A stretch of DNA of 64,000 bases, from the NCBI GenBank assembly GCA_026393755.1, contig JAPKZO010000036.1, positions 40,611 to 104,610 on the forward strand, given 5' to 3'. Position numbers and translations under genes: made by a program. Numbering within the stretch: the stretch's first letter is position 1; the number at the start of each line of letters is the position of its first letter. The notes beneath the pieces are model-generated. The model saw only the letters and a list, made by a program, of their open reading frames with translations. It was not told the origin of the DNA and ran no database searches. This document shows positions 63,881-64,000 of this stretch, piece after piece. Source of the DNA: Acidobacteriota bacterium (GTDB lineage: Bacteria; Acidobacteriota; Vicinamibacteria; Vicinamibacterales; JAKQTR01).

Positions 63881-64000
63881 CTACGCCGCGCGCGCGAGGG
63901 CCTGTTCGATTCGAGTGAAGGCGGTCCGCGTCGCGGGATTGTCGGTTAATCGTAGCACTGCGGTGCCAGCCGGGCGGAGCAGTTGCGCCGCTCGGTGAAA
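63881..64000 (-). CDS. C-terminal fragment of an unidentified protein
   Basis: A minus-strand frame enters from the right edge and ends at a TAG at 63881-63883, directly abutting the stop of the plus-strand cassette gene. 39 residues are visible: FHRAAQLLRPAGTAVLRLTD and on to ARAA. I do not recognise it. If real, cassette 2 would contain two convergent genes. It could also be chance coding-like sequence. Confidence 0.35.
   Translation of the reverse strand, partial: FHRAAQLLRPAGTAVLRLTDNPATRTAFTRIEQALARAA

Overview
The window is high-GC DNA from a bacterium that I would place in the Acidobacteriota, most likely a Vicinamibacteria-type lineage. The evidence is a secreted protein of the acidobacterial VWFA-related family next to an Oar-like TonB-dependent receptor with a carboxypeptidase-regulatory N-terminus, a Crp/Fnr regulator of the type common in that phylum, and very strong, well-spaced AGGAGG ribosome binding sites. 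No rRNA, complete tRNA or CRISPR was seen.

Layout. 1-680: N-terminus of an MgtA-type Mg2+ P-type ATPase. 782-5686: envelope and stress genes (Gln-rich exported protein, two glycine-zipper proteins, CsbD, AI-2E permease). 5683-10893: a surface-polysaccharide and sorting block (methyltransferase, O-antigen-ligase-like protein, a multi-repeat exosortase, and an ice-binding-like protein with an IPTL-CTERM tail). 10961-16458: small stress membrane proteins, a class A PBP and an exported beta-barrel-like protein. 16506-24769: a C39 peptidase/TPR/POTRA/Omp85 fusion, a PA2779-like small protein, an ABC exporter and an operon of exported enzymes. 24854-34261: a Crp/Fnr regulator followed by a giant cyclic beta-1,2-glucan synthase. 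34324-37772: two PilT-like ATPases with a response regulator. 37790-45397: acylase, FkbM-type protein, PilZ protein, LuxR-type response regulator, monomeric isocitrate dehydrogenase and a YeiP/EfpL-type elongation factor. 45526-52502: adaptor proteins, RND pump and TolC. 52572-59334: VWFA protein, TonB receptor and DUF3014 protein. 59490-60884: permease remnant, YigZ and MerR regulator. 60979-64000: a chromosomal integron with a divergent integrase, an attI junction and at least two gene cassettes.

The most striking signal is a recurring 16-bp palindrome, TGTTC-N6-GAACA with variants, found ten times in the first 26 kb. It always lies between genes and is always followed, after 21 nt (22 nt once), by a plausible -10 hexamer. 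This is exactly class II CRP promoter geometry. One copy lies directly before the Crp/Fnr gene, so I infer that this regulator controls itself and a local regulon of envelope genes (PBP1, exosortase and its target, AI-2E permease, glycine-zipper and Gln-rich proteins, PA2779-like protein, cyclic glucan synthase).

Other observations worth attention: an exosortase with two complete Cys-Arg-His triads at the same spacing plus a degenerate third repeat; the protease/Omp85 fusion; an exported kinase-like protein; and an integron whose first cassette obeys the core-site complementarity rule exactly.
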